64,000 nt of DNA, from contig OZ231126.1 of NCBI GenBank assembly GCA_965153355.1, positions 81,468,001-81,532,000 on the forward strand, read 5' to 3'. This document shows positions 48,057-57,987 of the stretch, piece by piece. Below the pieces are notes generated by a model that saw only the letters and a program-made list of their open reading frames with translations, was not told the origin of the DNA and did no database searches. Made by a program: the position numbers and the translations under genes. The stretch is from Flaccisagitta enflata (lineage: Eukaryota; Chaetognatha; Sagittoidea; Aphragmophora). Position 1 is the first letter of the stretch. Each line of letters starts with the position of its first letter.

Positions 48057-48885
48057 CCATAGTAGGTATACAAAGTATTTTTTAGAAGATCTTAAAAACT
48101 CTCTGCCGTCCTTGTTTTTCTATTATATTGGTGCTGACGGGTCTAAAAACAAAGGTTTTAGACATTTTTTGGCAAAAAAATCAATTTCTTAATATTTAGT
48201 AAGAACGAAAACAGGGTGCTCAATTCCGAGTAGCTTTTGAAGCCTGTTTTTTCACCTTTTTAAAAGTTTTTAGCCACCATTGACTGATTCCCATGGTCAT
48301 TTTTTGTGTTCCACTAAAGGCCATGTAAAAATTCTTTAATTCAAGCCCAGCCGGAGGTTGCTAGCTCAATTTTTTGAAGAGATATACCAAAATGAAGGCC
48401 AATGGTCCGAAGTCGGAATGGATCAATTTCTGCATCTTGGAGAGATTATCTTGTTTTCTGTATAACTTCTAAACGAATTGAGCTACAGACCTGAATTGGT
48501 CTTGTTTTGAAGATTTTTCATGAGTAAGCCAAGTTGGAATGCTGAATAGTAGGCTGCCAAACGTCCCGTCAACGCAACTTCAGGAGCCTCCAAAGATCAT
48601 AACGGGAAATGGTGCCAGCGACTTCGATACCTGAGAGAGAACGGGGTTTTCATTTTCTTATTAGGAAATCTCGGAACTCATAGGGGCGATTGGTCCCTCA
48701 AACAAAATTGATAGGGTGAGTAAATTTGATAATTCTTTTTCATTTGGCGCCAAGCAGAATGCTCTACGGCAAATATTTTTTGCGCTATAATTTAAAGATT
48801 TACGAAAATTTCAAATTGAATTTTTTTATATTTTTTATGATTTTAAGTAGGATCAATAAAGGAGTGTATTTAAATTTGTTTGAGA
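48057..48885. other. Non-coding stretch present in only one duplicate
   Basis: AT-rich; this and what follows to about 50,357 has no counterpart in the second duplicate, where the flanks are joined at CCCATAG. No gene recognised. Confidence 0.5.
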
Positions 48886-49310
48886 ATGCAAATACAATAA
48901 AACATGTTTATGAGAATAACTGCTCATCTGTGAGAGTGTTTTGAGCATTTTAGCTCATTTAGCTCATTTCACTCAGTCTGTTTTTCTGATTTAAAATGCG
49001 ATAAATGAATAAATGTTTTGATTCATGATTAAGCATGCAAATACAAGAAAGCATGTCAGTGAGCAGAGCTGCTCATCTGTAAGGGTGTTTTTGAGTATTC
49101 TTGCTCATTTAGCTCATTTCGCTCATTTGGCTTGCTCTTTTTTTCTGATTTCAAAACAGATGAATGAATATTTTATTTAAGCATGCAAATACAAGGGAGC
49201 ATGTCAGTAAGGATAGCTGGTTGTCTGGTTGAGTGATTCTGAATATCTTATCTCATCTAGCTCAATTGGCTCAGTCCTATTTTTCTCTGATTTTTAGTGA
49301 AACCAATCAT
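48886..49310. repeat. Three tandem copies of a ~148-bp unit
   Basis: Units start at 48,886, 49,035 and 49,183 with ATGCAAATACAA...A(G)CATG. Each contains GCTCATCTGT/GTTGTCTGGT, GAGT..TTTGAG and TTAGCTCATTTCGCTCA-type words. The period is satellite-like, but there are only three diverged copies. Confidence 0.75.
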
Positions 49311-49699
49311 ACAATTGCTGTTAATTTGATTTAACAAATAAAAAGAATTGCAATAACTGAAGACAAAAGTTTAGTGAAAAGTGAACAACACTTACGACTT
49401 TTTTCCTTACAGCGACAGCCGCCATTACTGGTAATATGTCACAAGATAGCAACAACCAGAGCTCGGTCCTACGACGTCAAAGGACCACCAAAACAATTCC
49501 TCGTCCTCCTCCTCCTCCAACTCACCTCCGCCCCACTAGTCGCCGGGTCAACTTCACCTCCATTTGTACTTGCGTTCGCCACGGAAATTTAAAATTTAGC
49601 TATGAAAATGTATGATGTGTGTGGAGACAACGGTCGATATAGGCAGCGGAAAAGGTACAGGCATTCACCGTAGGCGGCTAATTCGCTTCCGCTTAACAT

Positions 49700-49805
49700 A
49701 AATTGCACTGGATCACCGAACGTTCGCGAATTGTATCATTCACTATTTCACTCCTTTTCCCCATGATTATGATATAACTTTTTCTATCCTTACGTCTGTC
49801 TACTG

Positions 49806-49868
<63 letters not shown>

Positions 49869-49895
49869 TCCTGTCTCTCTCTCTCTCTCTCTTGC
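49700..49895. repeat. (TCTG)n/(TC)n pyrimidine repeat
   Basis: TCTCTGTCTC and (TCTG)n array at 49,795-49,890. Confidence 0.85.
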
Positions 49896-50560
49896 GCAAT
49901 CGAAAACACTCTGTCCGATCGCAAAGAACGAAATGCGATTGGTTGCATCAAAGGAAACAAAAACACGGCCAGAAATACAGCAAAAGTAATAATTAACAAA
50001 AAGCGTTCGGGTGGTCATGGGTGAGGGAGAAAATTTTTTTGAAAAAGACATTCTGATACAAAATTTCATGGCGGTTCTAATGGTCCATGTTGCAAGTGCG
50101 TTCTATTTGACACAAAGCCGTGACAGAGGAAAGAAGCAAAAGAGAGTCAAAATTTTACTGTTATCGTCGTTGAGAAAAAATGAAAATAGCACCATTGGAA
50201 AGAGCGCGAAAAAACCTTTCGATTCATCTATTTGTTTTCGACAAAATAAGTATTTTGATTGATTTTCATGGCTCTACCGTGACCTATATGAACAACATTG
50301 AATGGAAGTTCCGTAGCGAATTTTTATTACGCTCTCAATTCCATTCCTTCTTAAACCTACCCATAGAAATTCAAAACAGGAGCAGTTCATAGATCAAAAT
50401 ACCATAAAATGACTAGAAATTGATTCATTTGCACATACATTTCATTCAGTGACGGATAAGACGGACTTTTCTCCAGCTGTCCGTATATCAATTTCCTAGA
50501 TAGTATTAAAACATAAGACAGAAGGATATAAAAAAAAGCATATGAGAGTCACAGAAATGT

Positions 50561-50566
50561 TTTATT
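50561..50566 (-). promoter_or_regulatory. Polyadenylation signal, IFT54 copy A
   Basis: AATAAA on the minus strand, 122 bp past the stop. It is conserved at the corresponding site of copy B, in otherwise duplicated 3' flank. Confidence 0.6.
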
Positions 50567-50687
50567 ATACATGAAAAATAACAAAACAATGACACGATAT
50601 ATCAATGACTCCGTGCAAACCGCGGATCGACACTACTCCAATATTTGAAAAGTGGCTAAAATCTAGCAATTAACGATTGCGGGGTGG

Positions 50688-50864
50688 TCAGTCTTTTCCA
50701 CCCTGAATGATAGTGTTGGTAATCATTCTCTTTATTTTCTCTTCATTTCTAAGGATGTTCTTCTTCGCGGATCGGATGAGATCAATTTGGTCGACGATGT
50801 TTGATTCCAGCGTCGCCAACTCTTTCTTCAGAGGCTCCAACTCGGCGTCCGTGATGTTCTTTTC
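50688..50864 (-). CDS. TRAF3IP1: IFT54 (TRAF3IP1) last coding exon, copy A
   Basis: Acceptor CTTTAACCAG|GAAAAG, phase 0; 177 nt to a TGA stop at 50690-50688. It encodes 58 residues: EKNITDAELEPLKKELATLE, then SNIVDQIDLIRSAKKNILRN and EEKIKRMITNTIIQGGKD. The pattern 'IT..ElePLk.EL..LE..I.dq.d.I...k.NIL.NEEKI.kM' is the C-terminal coiled coil of IFT54, an IFT-B subunit of cilia that binds IFT20 and, in vertebrates, TRAF3. It joins the preceding exon (51859-51976) in phase 0. A second copy at 62089-62265 differs at one synonymous base. A minus-strand AATAAA lies 122 bp downstream. Confidence 0.9.
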   Translation of the reverse strand, partial: EKNITDAELEPLKKELATLESNIVDQIDLIRSAKKNILRNEEKIKRMITNTIIQGGKD

Positions 50865-50977
50865 CTGGTTAAAGAAATGCATATTGTAAGCTTCGTTTTC
50901 GTTCATTCACCCATTTTTTCGTTCATTCGTTTTTTTTCTCTTCTCTTCTCATTTTGTAAGCTTATTTTCATTCATTC

Positions 50978-51110
50978 TTTTTAGGTGCGACAAAGCACCT
51001 CCATTATTGGCTGTCTCCGTCGGTGGGTTGGTTGGTCGGTCGGTCTGTCGGGTAACGCATTCGTTCGACGATCAACACGTCGCACCTTATTGGCCTACTT
51101 GGCCTTGTTT
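50978..51110 (+). mobile_element. Hairpin element, family 4 variant, in IFT54 intron copy A
   Basis: TTTTTAGGTGCGACAAAGCACCT stem-loop region, GTTGGTTGGTCGGTCGG, ending ACACGTCGCACCTTATTGGC and CTACTTGGCCTTGTTTT. GTCGCACCT near the right end is the exact reverse complement of the outer stem arm AGGTGCGAC. The orthologous copy at 62,381-62,498 has lost its stem-loop. Confidence 0.85.
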
Positions 51111-51179
51111 TCTTTCTGTTTGTTTGGTTTTTCTTTCTTTTCGTTTGCTTTATCTTTCATTTGGTTTGCTTTATCTTTC

Positions 51180-51192
51180 ATTTGGTTTGGTC

Positions 51193-51233
<41 letters not shown>

Positions 51234-51430
51234 GTGTCTGTCTTTTTGCTTTCATTCATTCATTCATTCATTCATTCATTCATTCATTCTTTCTTTCTTT
51301 CTCTTACTTTCTTTCATTCATTCATTCATTCATTCATTCATTCATTCATTCATTCATTCATACATACATACATACATACATACATACATACATACATACA
51401 TACATACATGTTATTCATTCATTCTGTTTC
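51180..51430. repeat. (GTCT)n, (CATT)n and (CATA)n arrays in IFT54 intron copy A
   Basis: GTCT at 51,190-51,240, CATT at 51,252-51,290 and 51,316-51,360, CATA/TACA at 51,358-51,410. A further CATT array lies at 51,719-51,795. Array lengths differ from copy B. Confidence 0.9.
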
Positions 51431-51532
51431 ACCTCTCCTAACACTCCTGACATTCCATTCTTTTCTTTCGATCTTTCACTCTTTCATTCTTTCTTTCTTT
51501 CTTTCTTTCTTTCACTTATCATTCAGTCGCGT

Positions 51533-51650
51533 GCGCGACTCTCTGTCCCTCTGTCCGTCTGTCCGTCTGTCGGTCTGTCGGTGACATAGCTTCGCCAGCT
51601 TTTCGCCGCTCCTGCCACCGCGCGACTACGTCGTGTATACGGCTTCTTAT
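51533..51650 (+). mobile_element. Short hairpin element, family 1, only in IFT54 copy A
   Basis: AGTCGCGTGCGCGACT stem-loop, CCGTCTGTCGGTCTGTCGG, CGCTCCTGCCACCGCGCGAC and TACGTCGTGTATACGGCTTC. Absent from the corresponding intron of copy B, so it either inserted after the duplication or was lost there. Confidence 0.75.
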
Positions 51651-51858
51651 TTTCTTTTCTTTTCTTTTCTTTTTTTTCTTTCTTTCTATTTATTCATTCT
51701 TTCATTCATTTACACCTCAATTCATTCATTCATTCATTCATTCATTCATTCATTCATTCATTCATTCATTCATACATACATACATTCATTCATTCATTCT
51801 TTACTTTCACCCCCTCCTAACACTTCTGACATTCCATTCTTTCTCTCTACTCGCTCAC

Positions 51859-51976
51859 CTGGATTATGCTCTTGAGATGAGTCTTATTCTCCGTTTTCCA
51901 CGTGATCAACTCCTTTTGCATCGCTTCAACGTCCTCTTGAACGTAGTCCATCATCTTTCCCAATGGATTGGCCGCA
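51859..51976 (-). CDS. TRAF3IP1: IFT54 (TRAF3IP1) penultimate coding exon, copy A
   Basis: Acceptor CCTACAG|TGCGGCC and donor ATCCAG|GTGAGC; 118 nt, in phase 2, out phase 0. It encodes AANPLGKMMDYVQEDVEAMQ, then KELITWKTENKTHLKSIIQ. 'NPLGKiMDYiQEDvdaM..El..W..E' is a strongly conserved IFT54 motif just before the C-terminal coil. The intron to the last exon holds hairpin elements and CATT repeats. No upstream IFT54 exon is visible within 52-60 kb, so this copy may be a downstream duplicate used as an alternative 3' end, or may be unused. Confidence 0.9.
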
Positions 51977-52415
51977 CTGTAGGTGGCAAAAGGATGGACA
52001 CACGGGCAAGATTAGCGTGACGAATGTAGATGGATATGACGGCAAATGTTTGAAGAAATATCAAGTGTTTCACCATGCTTTTTGCATCATTATCAGGACA
52101 ATAAAGAAGCTGGAATGATTAAAGTGGACACATTGTCTCTAAAGACACTTGGTGCACTCATCTTTATCATATTTTGACCTAAAATGTAGTTAGAACTATG
52201 CAATTTACTATGAAACAAGTAGGAAAATGATGCTTTTAGTGAATTTCTGCTTACACTTTTTGTGGATCACAGCAATGCAAGATCCATATAGTCCTGGGTA
52301 AGTATTTTTTTCTTTTTGTCCTCACCAAACAAACAAACAAACAATATATATGTTCTTCTGTGTGTGCATCTCAATATGTCTGGTCGATTACTTGTATGTT
52401 TATTTCATTGTCTGT

Positions 52416-52730
52416 TTTTAGATGCGTCCTTGCATCTCTATAAGAGGGTTTGTCCGTCCGTCCGTCAGAATCGGTCGTCCGTCGGTTTTGTCTGTCGGTC
52501 CAGTCCGTTCTTACTATTACCCAAAAACCACTGTTTCTCGGCTGTTTTTATTGCAATTGAATTTCACTGACTGGAAGGGGGAAATGATCCCAGCCAACAT
52601 GTTTTGAGAGCCTCCTCTATTACTCAGTCATTTCACCCGTCTGTTCGTCCATCTGTCTCTCCGTATATGTCACATGATCAATACACGCAGAGACACAGTC
52701 CAAACGCATCTTTGCCCGGTCGGGCTTGTT
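52416..52730 (+). mobile_element. Hairpin element, family 3, complete
   Basis: TTTTTAGATGCGTCCTTGCA stem-loop start, CCGTCCGTCAG, CCACTGTTTCTCGGCTGTTT and CCAACATGTTTTGAGAGCCT, then GTATATGTCACATGATCAAT and ACGCATCTTTGCCCGGTCGG, ending GCTTGTT. The distal ACGCATCT matches the outer arm AGATGCGT inverted. Same architecture as 61,596-61,892. Confidence 0.88.
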
Positions 52731-52779
52731 GTTATTCAATCTCTGTCTTTCTTTGTCTCTATGCCTTTCCGTCCTTTGT

Positions 52780-52903
52780 TTCTGTGTGTGTGTGTGTGTG
52801 CGTGTGCGTGTGTGTGTGCGTGCGTGTGTGTGTGTGAGAGTGTGTGAGAGTCAATAGTAGTAATGTGTAGTGAAAACAATGTATGTGTGTGTGTGTCATA
52901 TAT

Positions 52904-52966
<63 letters not shown>

Positions 52967-53016
52967 TTTCTCTGTCTCTCTATATATATATATATATAAA
53001 TATCTAACAATAACTA

Positions 53017-53081
<65 letters not shown>

Positions 53082-53095
53082 CTCTCTCTCTCTCT
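52780..53095. repeat. (GT)n, (TA)n and (TC)n microsatellites
   Basis: GT array 52,783-52,840, TA arrays 52,909-52,962 and 53,031-53,078, TC ends. They begin about 50 bp after a family-3 element. Confidence 0.92.
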
Positions 53096-53331
53096 CACAC
53101 TAAGTAAAATTCAAAGGCTAGCGTCATAAAAGTTGGAGTCAATATTCGTAACATCTTGAGTATGTCTTGTTACATAGGTTGAGAAAATAGGAAGAATGAA
53201 AAATATCAATCTTCACGAGAATGCGAAAAATTAAAAAAAGATTCAAAAATTCATAATGCCAAAACCAATGATCGTAGAGACTTTTGGTTGGCGCCATTTG
53301 AAAGAGAAAAATTTGCTCTTTCTTTGATAGT

Positions 53332-53950
53332 CTTTTGTTTTTATCTTCAAAGAATATCCTCACTCATCATTTTCTAAGGATTTTTTTCATTTCAAAAGTT
53401 TGTCCTCCCTCATCACAATCTTTTGTTTGTAGTTTTTTTTTCTCAACAGATAACCTCACTCATCAGACTTTTTTTTTTATTAATCTGATATTTTTCTCTA
53501 TTTGTTTTTGTTTTTCTCAAAAGATGTGCTTACTGACTAGACCCTTTTTCTTTAATGGCCTTTTGTTTTTATCTTCAAATAATATCCTCACTCACCATTT
53601 TCTAAGTATTATTTTCCCAAAAGTGTGTCCTCACTCACCACAATCTTTTGTTTATAGTAGTCTTTTCTTTTCTCTCAATAGATGTCCTCACTCACCCGAC
53701 TTTTTTTGTATGATAGTCTTTTGGTTTTTTTAAAAGAATATCCTCATTCACTGTTTTTTACGGATTTTTTATCATCCCAAAAGTATGTCCTCACTCACCA
53801 CAATCTTTTGTTGGTATTAGTTTTTTTTTCTTTCAAGATGTCCTCACTCACCAGACCTTTTTTTCTTTAATAGCCTTTTGTTTTTCACTATGAAGAACGT
53901 CTTCATTCCCCATTCTTTAAGGATTTTTTTTCTTTCCAAAAGTTTAACCT
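53332..53950. repeat. Higher-order tandem repeat (four units)
   Basis: Units starting near 53,332, 53,560, 53,718 and 53,874. Each reads CTTTTG(T)TTTT, a 'GAATATCCTCACTCA' segment, TTTT(C/A)TAAGGATTTTT, AAAAGT.TGTCCTCACTCACC and ACAATCTTTTGTTTGTAG. Lengths of about 155-230 bp show internal loss or gain. Phe/Ser-rich frames here are artefacts. Confidence 0.75.
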
Positions 53951-54292
53951 CACTCACCACAACCTTTTGTTTGTCATTTAAGTCATTTAAGTCGATTCAA
54001 TCATTTCTGTCTTTTTAGTCATTTGAGTTTTTTAGTCAATTAGGTCAATCGAGCTTAATGACAAAATAAACAATTTTCCTATGGAGATTTTTTTTCAATT
54101 AACACTCTGACCAAATAAATTCTTTAAATGTTCGCCAATTTGAGTAATTCACTTACAGTTGTTTTTTTTTATACTCAAAATTTATTTTTAATAAGTTTTG
54201 ATAAAAGTAATAAAAAGTGGGAAATCAAAAGCAAAAAATATGAAATTTAAAAATAAAAAACAAAAAAATGAAAAATGAAAAATAAAAAATAA

Positions 54293-54845
54293 CAAGGCCA
54301 ACACCTATAAGTCACATGCTGGACTTTAAATGATTCAGGTTTACTTAAAATGACTTAAGACAACTTGAAATGACTTAAAAAGACTAAAAATGCCTTAAAT
54401 GACCAAATTGACCTAATTGATTTAAGCGACTCATTGATACCGCTGTTGTCCTTCCGACAGAAAGAAATGGTCAAACGGCGACGTCGTCATTGTCCTATTT
54501 CATTAAGCTCAATCCATATCTGAAAAAAGAAAATAGGGGTATATAATTGAATAGCTTTTGTGGGATCCCCCCCCCGCCTTTGATTTTCTTCCCTGCGACA
54601 TGTCTAACAGATGGACGGATGAAAAAAGCGTTTTCATGTCCGCAATTAAGAATAACAAGTAGCGTGCGCGACTTACAGAATGACTTAGCATGACTTACAA
54701 TGACTAAGAATGACTGAGTATACTCTAAAATGACTTGAAATGACTTAAGGAATAAAATTGGTAAAAAAAGTAAGTGTGACCAACAGACCGACCAACCAAT
54801 GGACAGACAAAGCGGGGTGTAGAGTCGTGTGCACACGACTAAAAA
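54293..54845 (-). mobile_element. Long hairpin element, family 1, with ACTTAAAATG-type array
   Basis: CAAGGCCAACACCTATAAGT at the left (the variant right end seen at 16,881 and 24,946), then ATGACTTAAAATGACT-type repeats. GTGTGACCAACAGACCGACC leads to stem-loop AGTCGTGTGCACACGACT + AAAAA. The middle (54,430-54,650) contains unrelated sequence, probably a nested insertion. Confidence 0.75.
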
Positions 54846-55017
54846 TCAATGTGTTAACAAAGTTGTTCTATCTTCAATCGCTACTATTTGCAAAAACAAA
54901 TTGTAGGGCAGCAGCCGAGCAAATGTCCAACATTTAGGTAGATAGTCGCAAAGGCGTTAGATGGTCAGCGGTACACGTGCCCTGCTCAAGTAGGCTGTGG
55001 TAGAAGATTAGGGGGAA

Positions 55018-55235
55018 GCAGGGCAGCGGCCCTGAAGGGGTTGATGACCTTTGCTTTCACACATATGGGGAATTTTCTCCTCCTTCTCCTCCTCCACACC
55101 CCCCCCTCCCCCCCTAGCCTTTGGGGTTGGGATTTGGGCCTCAAGACTGGGATTTAAGCGAAAGAAAATTCCCCATGTGTGAAAGCATAGGTCATCGACC
55201 CCTTCGGCCCTTCGGGGCCGCTGCCCAAAAAGGAC
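55018..55235. mobile_element. Small palindromic element (inverted repeats ~65 bp)
   Basis: GGGCAGCGGCCCTGAAGGGG and TTGATGACCTTTGCTTTCAC, then ATGGGGAATTTTC, mirrored by GAAAATTCCCCATGTGTGAA, AGCATAGGTCATCGACCCCT and GGGGCCGCTGCCC. The centre has C-rich and 'CTTTGGGGTTGGGATTTGGG' sequence. Related ends occur at 35,517 and 37,020. Confidence 0.8.
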
Positions 55236-55363
55236 ATGGCTGAACTGCAATGATCGCTGTCAAAATTCTCTTAAATGACTTAAAATGACTTGATGAAAGA
55301 AAATTGATAAAAAAAGCTTAAAAACAACAGTCCTCGACTGTAGTCTATTTGGTGTCCGACCCG

Positions 55364-55425
55364 GCTACTCAAGTCTGACCCGGCTACTCAGTCTGACCCG
55401 GCTACTCAGTCTGACCCGGCTACCA
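55364..55425. repeat. Short tandem repeat of GTCTGACCCGGCTACTCA
   Basis: Three to four nearly perfect 18-19-bp units, followed by an A/T-rich homopolymer tract to about 55,535. Confidence 0.9.
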
Positions 55426-56381
55426 ATTGCATACATCAAAAAAAAAAAAAAAAAAAAAATTCAAAAAGAAAAAAAAATTTAAAAAAAATTTTTTTTTCAA
55501 AAAAAAAAAAAATTTTTTTTCAAAAAAAGAAATAATGTTACTAGATACTAGGGAAGTCAACGTGACAGTACTCCCTGGATAAGCGTTCAAAAAGCCAATA
55601 TCGAGATTTTTTTCTTGCCTTTTCTCCTATCCCACGCGTCAAGTATGTGAAAATCAGGTTCTATGTTAATGAATTTTGATAGTATTTAGCTAATATCATC
55701 AATAGAGTAAGTTTTTTTTGGAAAAAAATAGTGTGATAAATGCCAGGGATGATATAGTTCTAAACATAAGCTTGTTACGGCCAAACCAAATCCAGGTAAG
55801 GTGAGGTAAGCTAATTGTAATATCCCCAAAGCATGACGAACCCATATCTCTTTTCGTATCAAGTTTACGAGGACGCCCTTAGACGCCATAAAAAAAAACA
55901 AACGGCATATGTCATGACCAGTGTCACAACCAAATTGCAAAAGAAAAATGTCCCACTTTTTGCGTGTTCGGTTTACTGAACGTCGCATCTGGCGCATCCT
56001 GAAGCATTTCTCTTTTTGTCCGCGACGGAATACCATTCCGACGTGGACTATAATTCGAGGTGGGTGGTTGTCGTCGTTGTCGTTGTTGTTGTTGTCGTTG
56101 TCGTTGTCATTGTCGTTGTCGTCGTCCACACTTTTAAAAATGGGCTGACTTTTGAACGCCTTGACCGATTTGCTTCATATTTTGAGGGAAGTTTTATTAG
56201 GGTAAGCTGCTTTGCAGCCTATGCGTATGTTATGATCCGACCCACCCAACCGACCCAACCAGCCTACCAGCCTAAAAGTGAAAAATGTGTATAACTTTGG
56301 CATTTTTCTACCAATTTGGTTGAGAAAAACCCTTGACTTCTCAAATTGTGGCTTTCCGCCAATATTTCTTGGTTGGTATTT

Positions 56382-56387
<6 letters not shown>

Positions 56388-56441
<54 letters not shown>

Positions 56442-56600
56442 CTTATTGGAGGAACCGATCCTCCAAATCGGATATAGTGAGAGTTCCTCCAAAATCCCCT
56501 CCAAAATCCCCTCCAAAATCCCCTCCAAAATCCCCTCCAAAAACCCCTCCAAAATCCCTTCCAAATTGGAGGAACAGATCCTCGAAACTGCTCTAATGAT
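56388..56600. repeat. (TC)n array and CCAAAATCCCCT tandem repeat
   Basis: (TC)n at 56,389-56,437. Then six units of a 13-bp CCAAAATCCCCTC repeat, bracketed by direct repeats of TTGGAGGAACCGATCCTC (56,445) and TTGGAGGAACAGATCCTC (56,565). Confidence 0.85.
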
Positions 56601-56660
56601 CAAATATCATCTCTAAATCCCCTATTAAACCCCAGCCAATAAGCCCCAACCATTCCAATT

Positions 56661-57720
56661 TTTAGTCGCGTGCACGCGACTCTATGACCCACTCTGTCCG
56701 TCTGTCTGTCGGTCGGTCCGTCGGTCACACTTAGCTTTTGTTAGCTTTTTTTTGTTGCTTTATGTTATTTTAACTCATTTCAGGCCATTTTAAGTTATTC
56801 TAAGTCATTCTAAGTCCTTCTAAGTCATTCTAAGTCATTCCAAGTCATTCTAAGTCACTTTAAGTCATTTTTTGACTTTTGAAGTTTTTGTTGTTTTATG
56901 TCATTTTAAGTCATTTTAAGTTATTCAAAGTCATTCTAAGTCAACCTAAGTCATCTTAAGTCATTCTAAGTCATTCTTAGTCACTCAAAGTCATTTTTTG
57001 ACTTTTGAAGTTTTTGTCATTTTACACCATTTAAAGTTATTTCAAGTCATCTCAATTCATTTCAAGTCATTCTTAGTAATTCTAAGTCATTTTAAGTCTG
57101 GTTTGAGTCTGGTTAAGTCTGGTTAAAGTCTGGTTCAAATCTGGTTTAAGTCTGGTTTAAGTCTGGTTTAGGTCAGGTTTAAGTCTGGTTTATGTCTGAT
57201 TCTGGTCTGGTTCATGTCTGGTTTAAGTGTGGTTTTAGTCTAGTATAAGTTTGGCTTAAGAGTTAAGTCATTCTTAGTCATTCTGAGTCACTAGAAGTCA
57301 TTCTGAGTCACTAGAAGTCATTCTGAGTCACTATAAGTCAGTCCGAGTCTGTAAGGTTTAGCATTTTTTCGCCATTTTATGTCTTTTCAAGTCATTTTAA
57401 GTCATTTTTAGTCAATCTTAGTCATTCTAAGTCATTCTAAGTCATTCTAAGTCAATTTAGGTCATACTTTTTTTGTGATTGCAGTTTTTGTCATTTTTTG
57501 TCATTTTACATCATTTTAAGTCATTTTAAATCTTTAAGTCATTTTTAGTCATTTTAAGTCATTCTTTGTCATTCTGAGTCACTATAAGTCATTCCATTTT
57601 ACATCATTTTAAGTCTGGTTAAGGTCTGGTTTAAGTTTGGTTAAGATCTAGTTTAAGTCTGGTTTAAGTCTGGTTTAAGTCTGGTTTAAGTCTGGTTTAA
57701 GTCTGGTTTGAGTCTAGCGT
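56661..57720 (+). mobile_element. Long hairpin element, family 1, with AAGTCATTCT and GGTTTAAGTCT arrays
   Basis: Left end AGTCGCGTGCACGCGACTCT, then GTCGGTCGGTCCGTCGG and CACACTTAGCTTTT. About 800 bp of AAGTCATTCT/AAGTCATTTT units follow, then GGTTTAAGTCT units (57,100-57,230 and 57,610-57,712). The right terminus could not be identified, so the end coordinate is approximate. Confidence 0.65.
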
Positions 57721-57830
57721 TTAGCCGGGTTGGGTTAAGGTGTAGAGAGTGAGGAAAGGTTAAAGGGTAGGGTCAGAGTAAGCTGTATTAATTTAGTATC
57801 GGGGCAGTGTGGCATAAAAAAATCCTGGAA

Positions 57831-57987
57831 TACACTTTTTATTTTTTATAAGAACCTAGTTTATACGAACATCAAGCCTTGAAATCGCCTACAAATTAAG
57901 AACAATGATATTTTACTAGTAGCTATCTCTATCTCTTTTGAAGGCTTCAGGAAAAAAATGACGTTCTTATAAAAAATAAAAAGTGTA
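57831..57987. mobile_element. TA-flanked MITE, copy C (internally deleted)
   Basis: TA-CACTTTTTATTTTTTATA ... GACGTTCTTATAAAAAATAA-AAAGTG-TA with only about 100 bp between the ends. Same family as 1495, 12238 and 60062. Confidence 0.82.

Larger units (their letters stand above)
50358..52240. repeat. Segmental duplication, second block (partner about 60,916-63,460)
   Basis: Spans 3' flank, two IFT54 exons and intron on each side. The partner block has extra insertions (61,066-61,902; 63,095-63,330; 63,462 onward). This block has its own extra hairpin element at 51,533-51,650. Length of CATT and GTCT microsatellites differs between the two. Confidence 0.92.

Noticed and set aside
49374-49613. 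Plus-strand terminal exon after TTTTCCTTACAG with a Pro-rich peptide ending at TGA
   Set aside because: The acceptor region resembles a dispersed repeat (compare 7,188-7,230), no phase-matched upstream exon was found and no polyadenylation signal is close. It remains possible but is not supported.
55686-56129. 147-codon minus-strand frame with Asp-Asn repeats
   Set aside because: Its first part is a (GAC/AAC) repeat; the rest has no recognisable domain or splice signals and reads as a chance frame.
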